A DNA stretch of 64,000 nt, taken from positions 40,627 through 104,626 of the IMG/VR virus record IMGVR_UViG_3300021963_000057, one strand, 5' to 3'. Positions 47,549-55,811 of this stretch are shown here, piece after piece (position 1 is the stretch's first letter; every line of letters starts with the position of its first letter). The position numbers and the translations under genes are program-made. Under the pieces are notes generated by a model. That model was not told the origin of the DNA. It ran no database searches and saw only the letters and a list, made by a program, of their open reading frames with translations. This DNA is from a virus.

Positions 47549-49326
47549 AAAAGTTTTTAGAAAAATTACACGAAGATGCACAGACCCACACACCTGTGGT
47601 GATGGCATTTGGTCGCATGAATCCACCAACTATTGGCCATGAAAAATTGGTTGATAGAGTAAAACAATTGGCCAAAGACTATAAAGCACCACATCACATT
47701 ATTGTGTCACATTCTATGGACGCAAAGAAGAATCCATTGGAACTTGCAAGTAAAATCAAACACGCAAAAAGATTCTTTCCTGGTGCAAACATTACTGGTT
47801 CAAGTAAAGAGAAACCAACATTTCTACAACACGCAGCTGCATTACATCAAGCAGGTCACGACCACTTGATAATGGTTGCAGGTTCGGATCGTATACCAGA
47901 ATATGAACAAAAACTAAACCAATACAATGGCGAAGGTCCAGGTAAACTATTCAACTTCAAGAAAATTGAAGTCAAGTCTGCTGGCCAACGTGACCCTGAT
48001 GCTGAAGGTGCGGAAGGTATGTCTGCTTCTAAGATGCGTGAACACGCAAAGAGTGGTGATTTTAACTCCTTCAGACAAGGTGTTCCATCACATGTTCCAG
48101 AAAAACATGCGAGAGAATTGTTCCGTGATGTTCGTAAAGGCATGGGACTAAATGAAGATTATAACCGTGGTCTATTCAAAGCAATATTTGTGACTGGTGG
48201 ACCAGGTTCAGGTAAAGATGTTATCATCCGTGAAGCAATTGCTGAAAGTAAAGCAGTTGAACTAAACTCAGTACAAGCATTTGACTTATTAATGGACAAA
48301 CAAAAATTGTCCGAAAAAACAACCGACTATCGTAGAGAAGCTATTCGTAATCGTAGTCCACTAATCATTAACGGTCCTGCTGATGACCACACAAGAATTA
48401 TTACCATCAGAGAAGAACTAGAAGAATTTGGTTATGAAACTGTAATGGTGTTTGTTGATACAACTAACGAAGCCAGTAAAGAACGCAATGAGAAGTTGAC
48501 CAAGTCAATTTCAGAATCAGTTAGATATGACAAGTGGCAATTAGCACAAACTTCAAAAGAAGCATATCGTCAGAATTTTTCCAACTTTATAGATTTCAAT
48601 AATAGTTCATCTTTTGAAGAAATTCAAGAGGATATTAGTGATACTTATGGAAAAATAAATAGGTTCATCGAGGACAAAAATTACAATGAAATTGCGTTCT
48701 CTTGGTTGTCAAGTCGTGGTAAAATTAGTATCACATCATTATTTAAGGAAAATGAAAATGTTAAGAAAAATTCTAGATTTTTTGAAAGTTACAAAACCAA
48801 GCGCACCAGCGGAAGTCCAAGTCTCAACACCGGCACCGGTCCAAGAGCAGACGGTCCAGGAGACAGCACCCCAGATAATCGTGCAGGAGACTCCAACGCA
48901 GACAACATCAAGTGGGACAGAAACAGTAAGCGAGGAAGTTACACCTTCAAAACCTACAGTGAAGAAGGCCCCAGCCTCAAAGTCAGCCCAATCCCCAAAG
49001 AAAGCAACTTCTCCAAGGACAAAGAAAAAGTAAAGCGTAATCGTTTTACCGACTCACCAACTGTTAATCAACGTATGAGAAACATATCGACAGTTGGTCC
49101 AGAATTCGATACACGCCAACAGGGAACAGTATACCCTATGTCTGGTCTAGGCGATGTAACATATAGAGAACATGTAGATTTTAAGAATTTTAGGGAATCA
49201 CATAATGATCCTTCTGATTCAGAAATGGGTGTTTATGGTGTTTTAGGTGGTTCTTCAAATAAAGAACCGATGGAAAACCCAAAAGATAAATTTGGTTCTA
49301 GTTCAATAAAGAAGAAAAAGAAATGA
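47545..49326 (+). CDS. NMN adenylyltransferase-like domain fused to a P-loop kinase domain
   Basis: 593 residues. N-terminal domain is an HxGH nucleotidyltransferase (FGRMNPPTIGH at 22-32, GMSASKMRE at 158-166) like NadM/NadR. Residues 213-400 form a P-loop domain (GGPGSGKD at 218-225) resembling small kinases. The C-terminal 190 residues are low-complexity and end in KKKKK, with the conserved RQQGTVYPMSGLGDVTYRE block. N-terminus MKKFLEKLHE is capsid-targeting-like. Bases about 48790-49030 also carry an overlapping frame and are unusually C-rich. Confidence 0.8.
   Translation: MKKFLEKLHEDAQTHTPVVMAFGRMNPPTIGHEKLVDRVKQLAKDYKAPHHIIVSHSMDAKKNPLELASKIKHAKRFFPGANITGSSKEKPTFLQHAAALHQAGHDHLIMVAGSDRIPEYEQKLNQYNGEGPGKLFNFKKIEVKSAGQRDPDAEGAEGMSASKMREHAKSGDFNSFRQGVPSHVPEKHARELFRDVRKGMGLNEDYNRGLFKAIFVTGGPGSGKDVIIREAIAESKAVELNSVQAFDLLMDKQKLSEKTTDYRREAIRNRSPLIINGPADDHTRIITIREELEEFGYETVMVFVDTTNEASKERNEKLTKSISESVRYDKWQLAQTSKEAYRQNFSNFIDFNNSSSFEEIQEDISDTYGKINRFIEDKNYNEIAFSWLSSRGKISITSLFKENENVKKNSRFFESYKTKRTSGSPSLNTGTGPRADGPGDSTPDNRAGDSNADNIKWDRNSKRGSYTFKTYSEEGPSLKVSPIPKESNFSKDKEKVKRNRFTDSPTVNQRMRNISTVGPEFDTRQQGTVYPMSGLGDVTYREHVDFKNFRESHNDPSDSEMGVYGVLGGSSNKEPMENPKDKFGSSSIKKKKK
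48758..49033 (+). CDS. Overprinted ORF inside the NMNAT-kinase gene
   Basis: 91 codons in another frame, with AAGGAA seven bases before the ATG. Product is Pro/Ala/Thr/Val/Lys-rich with a very basic tail (MLRKILDFLKVTKPSAPAEV... ending TSPRTKKK). The host gene's third codon positions turn C-rich exactly here, unlike the rest of the window, as expected if two frames are constrained. It may alternatively reflect acquired linker DNA. Confidence 0.45.
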   Translation: MLRKILDFLKVTKPSAPAEVQVSTPAPVQEQTVQETAPQIIVQETPTQTTSSGTETVSEEVTPSKPTVKKAPASKSAQSPKKATSPRTKKK

Positions 49327-49535
49327 AAAAATTCACAGAATTTGTAAAAGAATCCACACCAGAAACGGCACACCACGATGCTCAAGAAATCAAACGTCAA
49401 AAGAAACATTTGATGGATAAAGCAAAAGAGTATGGTGACCAAGCTGATAGAGAAAAACAATTCGGTCACGGCGGCGCCGCACAAGCTAAAGGTGAAACTA
49501 TGGCTGCAGCTGCAAAAAATATCAAAGGAGCATAA
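49323..49535 (+). CDS. Small protein with capsid-targeting-like N-terminus
   Basis: 70 residues. MKKFTEFVKE-S N-terminus is very close to the T4 internal-protein leader; the rest is a charged, Ala/Lys-rich helix ending KGA. Overlaps the previous stop by four bases. Likely an internal head protein; not otherwise recognised. Confidence 0.65.
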   Translation: MKKFTEFVKESTPETAHHDAQEIKRQKKHLMDKAKEYGDQADREKQFGHGGAAQAKGETMAAAAKNIKGA

Positions 49536-50321
49536 ATGATTAACTTAAAAAAACAAGATCCTATTGCTGATGCAGTAAAAGAAATTTTACAACAAGAGGC
49601 ACTAAAGGGCAATCAACATAAAATTGATAAAAACAAGAATAACAAAATTGATGCGGAAGACTTTAAACTTCTACGCAAAGAAGAAAATGTTGATGAAGCT
49701 CTGAAAGGCAATCAACATAAGATTGACAAGAATAAAAACAATAAGATTGATGCAGAAGATTTCAAAATTCTTCGTAAAGAAGAAACTGTTGAAGAAGGCA
49801 TCAAAGACATTGCTAAGAAAGCATTCAAAGCTTTGACTGGTGGTTCAGACGAAGACCAACGTAAAGACCTACAACGTAAGATGGGTCTACCACAAACTGG
49901 TCAGAAACCAACTCAAAAAGAAGAAGTTGAACAGATTGATGAACTATCAAAATCAACTTTAGGTTCTTATGTAAAAGGTGCAGCAAGAGATGTTGGTGTT
50001 TCTCGTAAACTTAGTGCTGACTTTGAGAATAAGGCAGATAAGTCTAGAAATGCTAGCTCAAAGACAGCAAATTCTAGTATTTCCAAAAGATTCAATGACA
50101 TAGCCAAAAAGCGTCAGGCAGGCATTGGCCAAGCAGTTGAACGATTAACAAAGGAAGAAGTCATGCCAAAAACATTGAAACAATTCAAAGAAAATGCATT
50201 TGACTGGAAAAAGAAACCAGAACCAACACCAAACGGTGGTTCAGGTGTAAAACAAGGCACACGTTATGGTGGTTCCAAACAAAAAGATGTACCTGAAAAG
50301 GATACTGACGAAAAAAAGTAA
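49536..50321 (+). CDS. EF-hand repeat protein, probable frameshift gene (short product)
   Basis: 261 residues as read in frame. Two 33-residue tandem repeats (about 22-87) each contain DKNKNNKIDAED, an EF-hand or dockerin-type calcium loop. Then a VEQIDELSKSTLGSYVKGA block common in marine T4-like head-associated proteins, and an internal MPKTLKQFKEN that resembles a targeting peptide with a ribosome site before it (ATG 50163). The stop follows an A_AAA_AAG slippery site, and the -1 frame continues 49 codons (see next entry). Confidence 0.72.
   Translation: MINLKKQDPIADAVKEILQQEALKGNQHKIDKNKNNKIDAEDFKLLRKEENVDEALKGNQHKIDKNKNNKIDAEDFKILRKEETVEEGIKDIAKKAFKALTGGSDEDQRKDLQRKMGLPQTGQKPTQKEEVEQIDELSKSTLGSYVKGAARDVGVSRKLSADFENKADKSRNASSKTANSSISKRFNDIAKKRQAGIGQAVERLTKEEVMPKTLKQFKENAFDWKKKPEPTPNGGSGVKQGTRYGGSKQKDVPEKDTDEKK
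49599..49796 (+). repeat. Two 99-base tandem repeats encoding EF-hand-like loops
   Basis: Units 49599-49697 and 49698-49796 encode nearly identical 33-residue segments (ALKGNQHKIDKNKNNKIDAED...). The DNA differs at many third positions, so the duplication is old and kept by protein selection. Confidence 0.85.
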
Positions 50322-50467
50322 ATGAGGCAAAGGGACCAACCAGTCAAGAGGACGGTCCTTTTGTCTCTAGTATCAACGATACACACGATTTAAAGCCATT
50401 GAACCACGCAAGGTACTTAGCCAAACAATCGTTAGATAAAGTTCAAAAAGATATGATGAACAAATAA
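50312..50467 (+). CDS. Predicted -1 frameshift site and C-terminal extension
   Basis: Heptamer A AAA AAG (50312-50318) directly before the zero-frame TAA. After a -1 slip the frame reads VNEAKGPTSQEDGPF... for 49 codons to TAA at 50465. A hairpin (AAAGGGACC with GGTCCTTT) starts 10 bases after the heptamer. The extension has no start of its own and ordinary coding composition. The run of seven A could alternatively hide an assembly indel; then the gene is simply longer. Confidence 0.65.
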   Translation, partial: KKVNEAKGPTSQEDGPFVSSINDTHDLKPLNHARYLAKQSLDKVQKDMMNK

Positions 50468-50476
50468 GGCACAATA

Positions 50477-51922
50477 ATGAGCAAAGCACAAACATTAAAA
50501 TCTATAATCAAAAAGGGTGGCGCAGAAAAGTCAACCTTTGGAACCAATCCTTGGGATCCATGGTCCGCAAAAGCAAACATTGCGGAAGATGCTGCTTTGG
50601 ATCAATATTTGACTTCTAGAGGTATCAATCCAAAACATGTCACTAAAGACCAAAAGGTTGCACATTCTAAGATGGGTCAGTTCCTAAAATGGAAAAGAGA
50701 CCATATGTCGGAAGCTGTGGATAGAAAAGACACTATCACTTTTGATATTCCCTTATTGATTCGTGTTTTGGAATTTACTAGAGAAGATTTGAAGTCTGAT
50801 ATCAACCTACACAAGATGGTTGAAAGATTATTGAATATTCGTGGTAAAGGCACATTGACCATGAAAGAATATGGTAGAATTGTCAAAGAAGAATATTCAG
50901 AAGAAGAAGTTGAACAGATTGTTGAAATAACAACTACTGGTTATCACGCAGCTGCTATTAAGAGCAGAAATGATGCTGCTGTTAAAGTCATGTCTAGTAT
51001 GGGTAAAGACAAGGAAGCAAAAACAAAACTTGATGCTCGCAACAGAGGTCTTAAAAGACTAAGTGACAGGACACATGCTGATATGAAGAAGGCCAATTCT
51101 GGTCCACAAAAACCTATAGAACACAAACCAAGTAGCATGAGTTCTCCACAGGCATACTATGCATCCAAGAAACCAGGTGAATATACTGGTGACTCTGTTC
51201 AGTATTCAGATGACACAAATGTTATTTCCGAAATCAGTAGTGCAACTTTAGATAGTTACAAAGAAAAGGCTAAGAAGTCTGCTGATGAATTGTCAGCAAA
51301 AGGTCAATATAGAAAATCTACAAACCGTTGGGGTAACATTATGAAAGCCACCGGTAAACAGATTGATAAAACAACTGCTGATATCAAGAAGTCTTTGAAT
51401 AAAGAAGAAACTGTTTCGGAAGTTGCACCTCCAGGTTTTGAAGGCACTGTTAAAGCCATGAAGAAATACAAGGGTATTGATAATCCTTGGGCACTTGCAT
51501 GGTCTATGAAGAACAAAGGTTACAAGTCTCACAAGAAGTCAGACGGTACACCTAAGAACGAAAATTACCAAGACCCAATGGCCGCTTCGTCAATGCCTTG
51601 TGATTGTGCAAACAGTCCTGATGATGTGGAACCAAAAGATAAGAATAAAAAATTGATTCAAATGTCCAAGTCTGCTCGAATTATTAAAAACCTTTACAAA
51701 AAGAAAGGTATGAAAGAGGAAACTTACGACCATGAAAAGGAAGACAAATCTGTTGCAACATATGGTAAAAAACCAAAAATGCAACAGGTTAGTACAAGTT
51801 TAGAGGAACCAAAAGCCGCAGCGGTCCTAACAGGCGGTACCACCATGACTGGTGAAAAGCGTGATACCATCGAAATCGACCCTATGATGAAGATGCGTAA
51901 ACCAATTTCTGGAAAAAGATAA
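50477..51922 (+). CDS. Large putative head-associated protein
   Basis: 481 residues, Lys/Ser-rich, modular. Contains the EEVEQIVEIT and SEISSATLDSYKEKAKKSADEL blocks related to the block in the preceding gene, and an APPGFEGTVKAMKKYKGIDN segment typical of internal or capsid-associated proteins of marine T4-like phages. No enzyme motif. It follows the EF-hand gene and precedes the Ig-like virion protein, so a structural role is likely. Confidence 0.6.
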   Translation: MSKAQTLKSIIKKGGAEKSTFGTNPWDPWSAKANIAEDAALDQYLTSRGINPKHVTKDQKVAHSKMGQFLKWKRDHMSEAVDRKDTITFDIPLLIRVLEFTREDLKSDINLHKMVERLLNIRGKGTLTMKEYGRIVKEEYSEEEVEQIVEITTTGYHAAAIKSRNDAAVKVMSSMGKDKEAKTKLDARNRGLKRLSDRTHADMKKANSGPQKPIEHKPSSMSSPQAYYASKKPGEYTGDSVQYSDDTNVISEISSATLDSYKEKAKKSADELSAKGQYRKSTNRWGNIMKATGKQIDKTTADIKKSLNKEETVSEVAPPGFEGTVKAMKKYKGIDNPWALAWSMKNKGYKSHKKSDGTPKNENYQDPMAASSMPCDCANSPDDVEPKDKNKKLIQMSKSARIIKNLYKKKGMKEETYDHEKEDKSVATYGKKPKMQQVSTSLEEPKAAAVLTGGTTMTGEKRDTIEIDPMMKMRKPISGKR

Positions 51923-51925
51923 ATA
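51918..51925 (+). promoter_or_regulatory. Near-consensus late promoter GATAAATA
   Basis: One mismatch to TATAAATA, 32 bases before the Ig-like protein gene; overlaps the preceding stop. Confidence 0.5.
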
Positions 51926-51957
51926 CAAAGATAACCCTCGGTTAAAAGGAGAAAAAC

Positions 51958-52635
51958 ATGTCATCTTGGGGAAATAACGATAACGCAGCTAACGCACCAT
52001 ATTGGGCCGTTAACTCAACAATAGTCAATGCAGCTGACGTAAAAGCAGTTGCAGCTGCGCCTACCGCAGCAAACGTTGAATTACTTTATGGTAATACAAC
52101 TGCTGATGTTTATACAACAGGTCAAACTATTGGTTTGTTTGCTGTTGATACACAAGAAGCTTCAGCAACAAATAGAGTACATTCTGGTTGGGTACTAAGA
52201 ACTACTGGTTCTGGCGGCCGTGCCAACCGTGTACAAGAAGAAGTTTTGGTAGCATTAAGTGGTTTGTCTGCTGATGGTGTTGATGGTGATGCACAAGCTT
52301 ACGCTAACGTAACAATCACATTGTCTGGCCCATCTAGTGCATCAATTGTTGCAAATACAGACTACGCAAACTTGGTATCATTCAGTGTAACACCTACATT
52401 GGACGGAAACACCGCTGCAACATTGACATATCAGTGGCAATACAATGCAGGTTCAGGTTGGGCAAACATTCCTGCAAACACAGTGCCAATTCAGTACAAC
52501 GGCGCAACGTCAGCAACATTGTTCGCAAGACCAAAGACTACAGCAAATACAGGAACAGTATATCGTGTTACCGTTACTGCTGCAGACCAAGGTGTGTCAG
52601 CAACATCTGCAAACGCAACTATCACTATAACCTGA
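51958..52635 (+). CDS. Ig-like virion decoration protein
   Basis: 225 residues, Ala/Thr/Asn-rich. Residues about 120-225 form an immunoglobulin-like beta sandwich (LTYQWQYNAGSGWANIP, VYRVTVTAADQG), the type used for surface decoration (Hoc-like). N-terminal 110 residues (MSSWGNNDNAANAPYWAVNS) are a conserved module of marine T4-like structural proteins. Own late promoter and terminator suggest high late expression. Confidence 0.75.
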   Translation: MSSWGNNDNAANAPYWAVNSTIVNAADVKAVAAAPTAANVELLYGNTTADVYTTGQTIGLFAVDTQEASATNRVHSGWVLRTTGSGGRANRVQEEVLVALSGLSADGVDGDAQAYANVTITLSGPSSASIVANTDYANLVSFSVTPTLDGNTAATLTYQWQYNAGSGWANIPANTVPIQYNGATSATLFARPKTTANTGTVYRVTVTAADQGVSATSANATITIT

Positions 52636-52638
52636 TAG

Positions 52639-52659
52639 AAGGGGCTTCGGCCCCTCTTT
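52639..52659 (+). terminator. Intrinsic terminator
   Basis: AGGGGC-TTCG-GCCCCT hairpin followed by CTTTA. T-run is short, but the stem is strong. Confidence 0.82.
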
Positions 52660-52662
52660 AAT

Positions 52663-53049
52663 ATGTTTGATGATTTGAATGAAGACAATTTTATGATGTA
52701 TGCTATGAAATGCTATACGTCACCACATTGTATTATGTCGGAATTTGAGGGAGATATCAAAAGAACAAAATACCTGAAAAGGTTGTTTCGTAGATACAAG
52801 GTAACTAAATCCCTCAAAGAACGACTAATTCTAAACCATATCATTTTATTGAATAATGTTTTTGGTACGGAAGCAACCGCAAGAATATTGTTCTATAAGA
52901 CTGATGAACGAGATTATGATATTCTAAAAACTTTTTTAGATTACCTTGACATTATGCCCGACTTTGTTTATGGAATTAATGGAAAAACTATATCATCATC
53001 CGATTTACCACTAGATATGAATGTCGCAGAGATATTAAGAAACATATGA
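52663..53049 (+). CDS. Conserved hypothetical protein
   Basis: 128-residue helical protein (MFDDLNEDNFMMYAMKCY start, RTKYLKRLFRRYKV, LNHIILLNNVFG). A widespread family in T4-like marine phages with no known function. Overlaps the following gene by four bases. Confidence 0.72.
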   Translation: MFDDLNEDNFMMYAMKCYTSPHCIMSEFEGDIKRTKYLKRLFRRYKVTKSLKERLILNHIILLNNVFGTEATARILFYKTDERDYDILKTFLDYLDIMPDFVYGINGKTISSSDLPLDMNVAEILRNI

Positions 53050-53699
53050 AAAAATTCAACGAATACATCAACGAAGTAAAAGAACCAACAGGTGACTTAA
53101 AAAAGGCTTGTTGGACTGGTTATACTGCTGTCGGTACAAAAAAGAAAAACGGTAGAACCGTTCCTAATTGTGTTCCGGAAGAAGTTGAAATAGACGAAAA
53201 CCATATTGCCATCGCCATGGGTAAAGAGATGGATGATGAAGGTAGTATGATTATGAATCAGTTGGATCAAATGGAACGTTCCATCAACATGTTGCGTGGA
53301 GTCGTTAAGGATCCAAACATGCAAGTACCTGCATGGGTTCAGTCTAAAGTTACATTAGCAGCAGATTACATCGAAACTGTTGCTGGTTATATGTCTAGTA
53401 AAAACGAAGAAGTTGACCTAGAAGAAACTGCTGCATGGCAACGCAAAGAAGGTAAGAGTGAATCTGGTGGTTTGAATGCCAAAGGTGTTGCAAGTTATCG
53501 TAGAGAGAATCCAGGTTCTAAACTAAAAACAGCTGTCACAACTAAACCATCAAAATTAAAACCAGGTTCTGCTGCTGCAAATCGCCGTAAATCATTCTGT
53601 GCTAGAATGTCTGGTATGAAGAAAAGATTAACTTCAGCAAAAACTGCTAATGATCCAGATTCACGTATCAATAAGTCTCTACGTAAGTGGAATTGCTAA
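53046..53699 (+). CDS. DUF6321-like protein with capsid-targeting-like N-terminus
   Basis: 217 residues. MKKFNEYINE leader, then a small CWTGYTAVGTKKKNG...PNCVPEE module, a helical centre, and a very basic C-terminal block (GGLNAKGVASYRRENPGSKL, RKSFCARMSGMKKRL) of the DUF6321 type, which looks nucleic-acid binding. Probably packaged in or associated with the head. Confidence 0.72.
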   Translation: MKKFNEYINEVKEPTGDLKKACWTGYTAVGTKKKNGRTVPNCVPEEVEIDENHIAIAMGKEMDDEGSMIMNQLDQMERSINMLRGVVKDPNMQVPAWVQSKVTLAADYIETVAGYMSSKNEEVDLEETAAWQRKEGKSESGGLNAKGVASYRRENPGSKLKTAVTTKPSKLKPGSAAANRRKSFCARMSGMKKRLTSAKTANDPDSRINKSLRKWNC

Positions 53700-53944
53700 T
53701 GGTAACATTCAAAGAATTTATTACAGAAAAGGGTAGATGTTGGACTGGTTACAAACCTGTTCCTGGTAAAAAACCATATTCTGACGGCAGCTGTGTGAAA
53801 GAAGATGGTATGGCCGGTGCACCAGCAAATGCTGTGGGTGGTGGAAACATTGCTGGTTCAGGCGGAGCTGGCGGAGAACCTGGAGTTTCTAAGAAAAGAA
53901 ATCCAGTAATGTCATTCTTCAAACGTAAACAGCAAAAGATGTAA
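53699..53944 (+). CDS. Small protein with capsid-targeting-like N-terminus
   Basis: 81 residues. MVTFKEFITE-K leader almost identical in pattern to T4 internal proteins, then RCWTGYKPVPGKKPYSDGSCVK, related to the CWTGY module of the preceding protein, and a Gly-rich basic tail. Overlaps the previous stop (TAATG). Confidence 0.7.
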   Translation: MVTFKEFITEKGRCWTGYKPVPGKKPYSDGSCVKEDGMAGAPANAVGGGNIAGSGGAGGEPGVSKKRNPVMSFFKRKQQKM

Positions 53945-53945
53945 T

Positions 53946-54401
53946 ATGTGGATATTGGAATGGTTGCCTAATTGGATTTTCTACGCCGTCTTATTAGCCG
54001 GCGTTTTTGGTTTGGTTGTTACGTATCTAATTCGATTCTTAAGTTTTATTCCTTTCCTTTACGTCTATAAGACTCCCATACAACTCATTTCTATTGCAGC
54101 AATTGCAATCGGCACTTTCATGGCCGGTGCTATACATGATAATGAATCGTGGGAAGCAAAAGTTCGTGAAATGGAAGAAAAAGTTGCCGCAGCAGAAGCA
54201 CAATCAAAAGAAGAAAATATTAAGATAGTTGAGAAAGTGGTAAACAAAGTACAAATAGTCAAGACCCGTGGTCAAGACATTGTTAAATATGTAGATAGAG
54301 AAGTGGTCAAATACGACACAAAATTTGCACCTGGAGGTGTCTGTGAGATACCTAAAGAGTTTATCAAAGCACATAATGATGCAGCAGAGGCACCAAAATG
54401 A
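53946..54401 (+). CDS. Inner-membrane spanin (Rz-like)
   Basis: 151 residues: two hydrophobic segments near the N-terminus (about 8-35 and 45-65) and a periplasmic coiled coil (WEAKVREMEEKVAAAEAQ...). It pairs with the lipoprotein gene whose start overlaps its stop by four bases, the classical Rz/Rz1 order. Two membrane segments rather than one is unusual. Confidence 0.72.
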   Translation: MWILEWLPNWIFYAVLLAGVFGLVVTYLIRFLSFIPFLYVYKTPIQLISIAAIAIGTFMAGAIHDNESWEAKVREMEEKVAAAEAQSKEENIKIVEKVVNKVQIVKTRGQDIVKYVDREVVKYDTKFAPGGVCEIPKEFIKAHNDAAEAPK

Positions 54402-54658
54402 AATATTTGTTTATCATATTACTATTGGCTGGTTGTTCAACTACTGTTCCAGTTACAGCAAAGTTTCCTGATGCACCAGGTAATGTGGCAATGACTGCTT
54501 GTCCACAATTACAAAAATTAAATGAAGATGCCAAGTTAAGTGATATTAGTAAAACTGTGTCTGTAAACTATGGTACATACTATGAATGTGCTGTAAAAAC
54601 AGATGCATGGATTGAATGGTATCAAATACAAAAACGTATTTTTGAAGGTGTAAAATGA
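54398..54658 (+). CDS. Outer-membrane lipoprotein spanin (Rz1-like)
   Basis: 86 residues with lipoprotein signal (FIILLLAGC, Cys 13). Small periplasmic domain. With the preceding gene it would fuse inner and outer membranes at lysis. Confidence 0.75.
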   Translation: MKYLFIILLLAGCSTTVPVTAKFPDAPGNVAMTACPQLQKLNEDAKLSDISKTVSVNYGTYYECAVKTDAWIEWYQIQKRIFEGVK

Positions 54659-55176
54659 CAGAAGAACAAGAAGTTACAAAAGAACGCACTGGTTGGATTA
54701 TCACATTTTTGGCTGCACTACTGGCCATCACATCACTTTTAGATGGTGGTAATTCATCACAAATTTTGGATAATACAATCGAAGCAAACAATGTTTGGTC
54801 GTTCTATCAAGCAAAAAGTATTAAACAATCGTTAGCTGAAATATCATATGATAATGCAGTTCGTAATGGTGACAAGAAAAAGGCTGAAGTTATGAAAGCC
54901 AAAATTGCACGTTATGAATCAGAACCTTCAACTGGTGAAGGTAAAAAGGAATTGTTGGAAAAGGCTCGTGCAATTGAAGCAGAGAGAGCAGAAGCGGAAC
55001 TAAGAAGTCCGTGGTACACATACTCAAATGCTTTCTATCAAATTGCAATTGTTATATTAGCTGCATCTATGTTGACATTGAGTAAGAGAATGTATTGGAT
55101 CGGCATCGGCCTCGGTGTTTTTGCAGTATTGTTGATGACTCAAGGTGCTTTGTTATGGTTACCGATAACATTATAA
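54655..55176 (+). CDS. DUF4337-like membrane protein
   Basis: 173 residues, N-terminal membrane segment, then ANNVWSFYQAKSIKQS, the DUF4337 signature, a charged helix, and two further membrane segments at the C-terminus. Lies within the lysis region; function unknown, possibly membrane stress related. Confidence 0.75.
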   Translation: MTEEQEVTKERTGWIITFLAALLAITSLLDGGNSSQILDNTIEANNVWSFYQAKSIKQSLAEISYDNAVRNGDKKKAEVMKAKIARYESEPSTGEGKKELLEKARAIEAERAEAELRSPWYTYSNAFYQIAIVILAASMLTLSKRMYWIGIGLGVFAVLLMTQGALLWLPITL

Positions 55177-55185
55177 GGACTGAAA

Positions 55186-55809
55186 ATGGAATTAACAAAA
55201 GAACAATTAAAACAATTACTTCCAAAAAACCCATACATTGACCACTGGCACCATGCCTTGTCAATTTTATTACCTGATTATGAAATCAATACACCTCAGA
55301 GAATGGCGGCTTTCATAGCACAATGTGCTCATGAGTCTGGTGGTTTCATGGTTCTCAAAGAGAATCTAAATTACAAAGCAGCATCACTACGCAAGTTATT
55401 TGGTAAGTATTTTCCAACAGATGAACTTGCACAACAATATGCATCAAAACCAAACAAACAAGAAGCAATTGCAAACCGCATCTATGCATCACGTATGGGT
55501 AATGGTGATGAATCTTCTGGTGATGGTTACAAGTTTTGTGGTCGTGGTTTGATTCAATTGACTGGTCGTGACAACTATACTTTTTTTGCAGGTTCACTAG
55601 GCATCTCTGTTGAGGAAGCATCTGAGTATCTACAAACATTTGAAGGTGCAGCACAATCAGCATGTTGGTTTTGGGAAACAAATAACTTGAACCAATGGGC
55701 AGACAAAGGTGATATCGTTACATTAACAAAACGCATCAATGGTGGTACCATTGGACTTGAGGATCGTATTAAACATTATGAACATGCACTTCACGTTTTT
55801 GGAGTGTAA
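55186..55809 (+). CDS. Glycoside hydrolase family 19 endolysin
   Basis: 207-residue chitinase-like lysozyme. Catalytic Glu in QCAHESGG (E50) and the second acid in LKENLNY (E59), then FCGRGLIQLTG with the conserved Gly/Arg/Gln loop. No signal peptide, so it needs a holin for export. Main muralytic enzyme in this window. Confidence 0.92.
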   Translation: MELTKEQLKQLLPKNPYIDHWHHALSILLPDYEINTPQRMAAFIAQCAHESGGFMVLKENLNYKAASLRKLFGKYFPTDELAQQYASKPNKQEAIANRIYASRMGNGDESSGDGYKFCGRGLIQLTGRDNYTFFAGSLGISVEEASEYLQTFEGAAQSACWFWETNNLNQWADKGDIVTLTKRINGGTIGLEDRIKHYEHALHVFGV

Positions 55810-55811
55810 TC

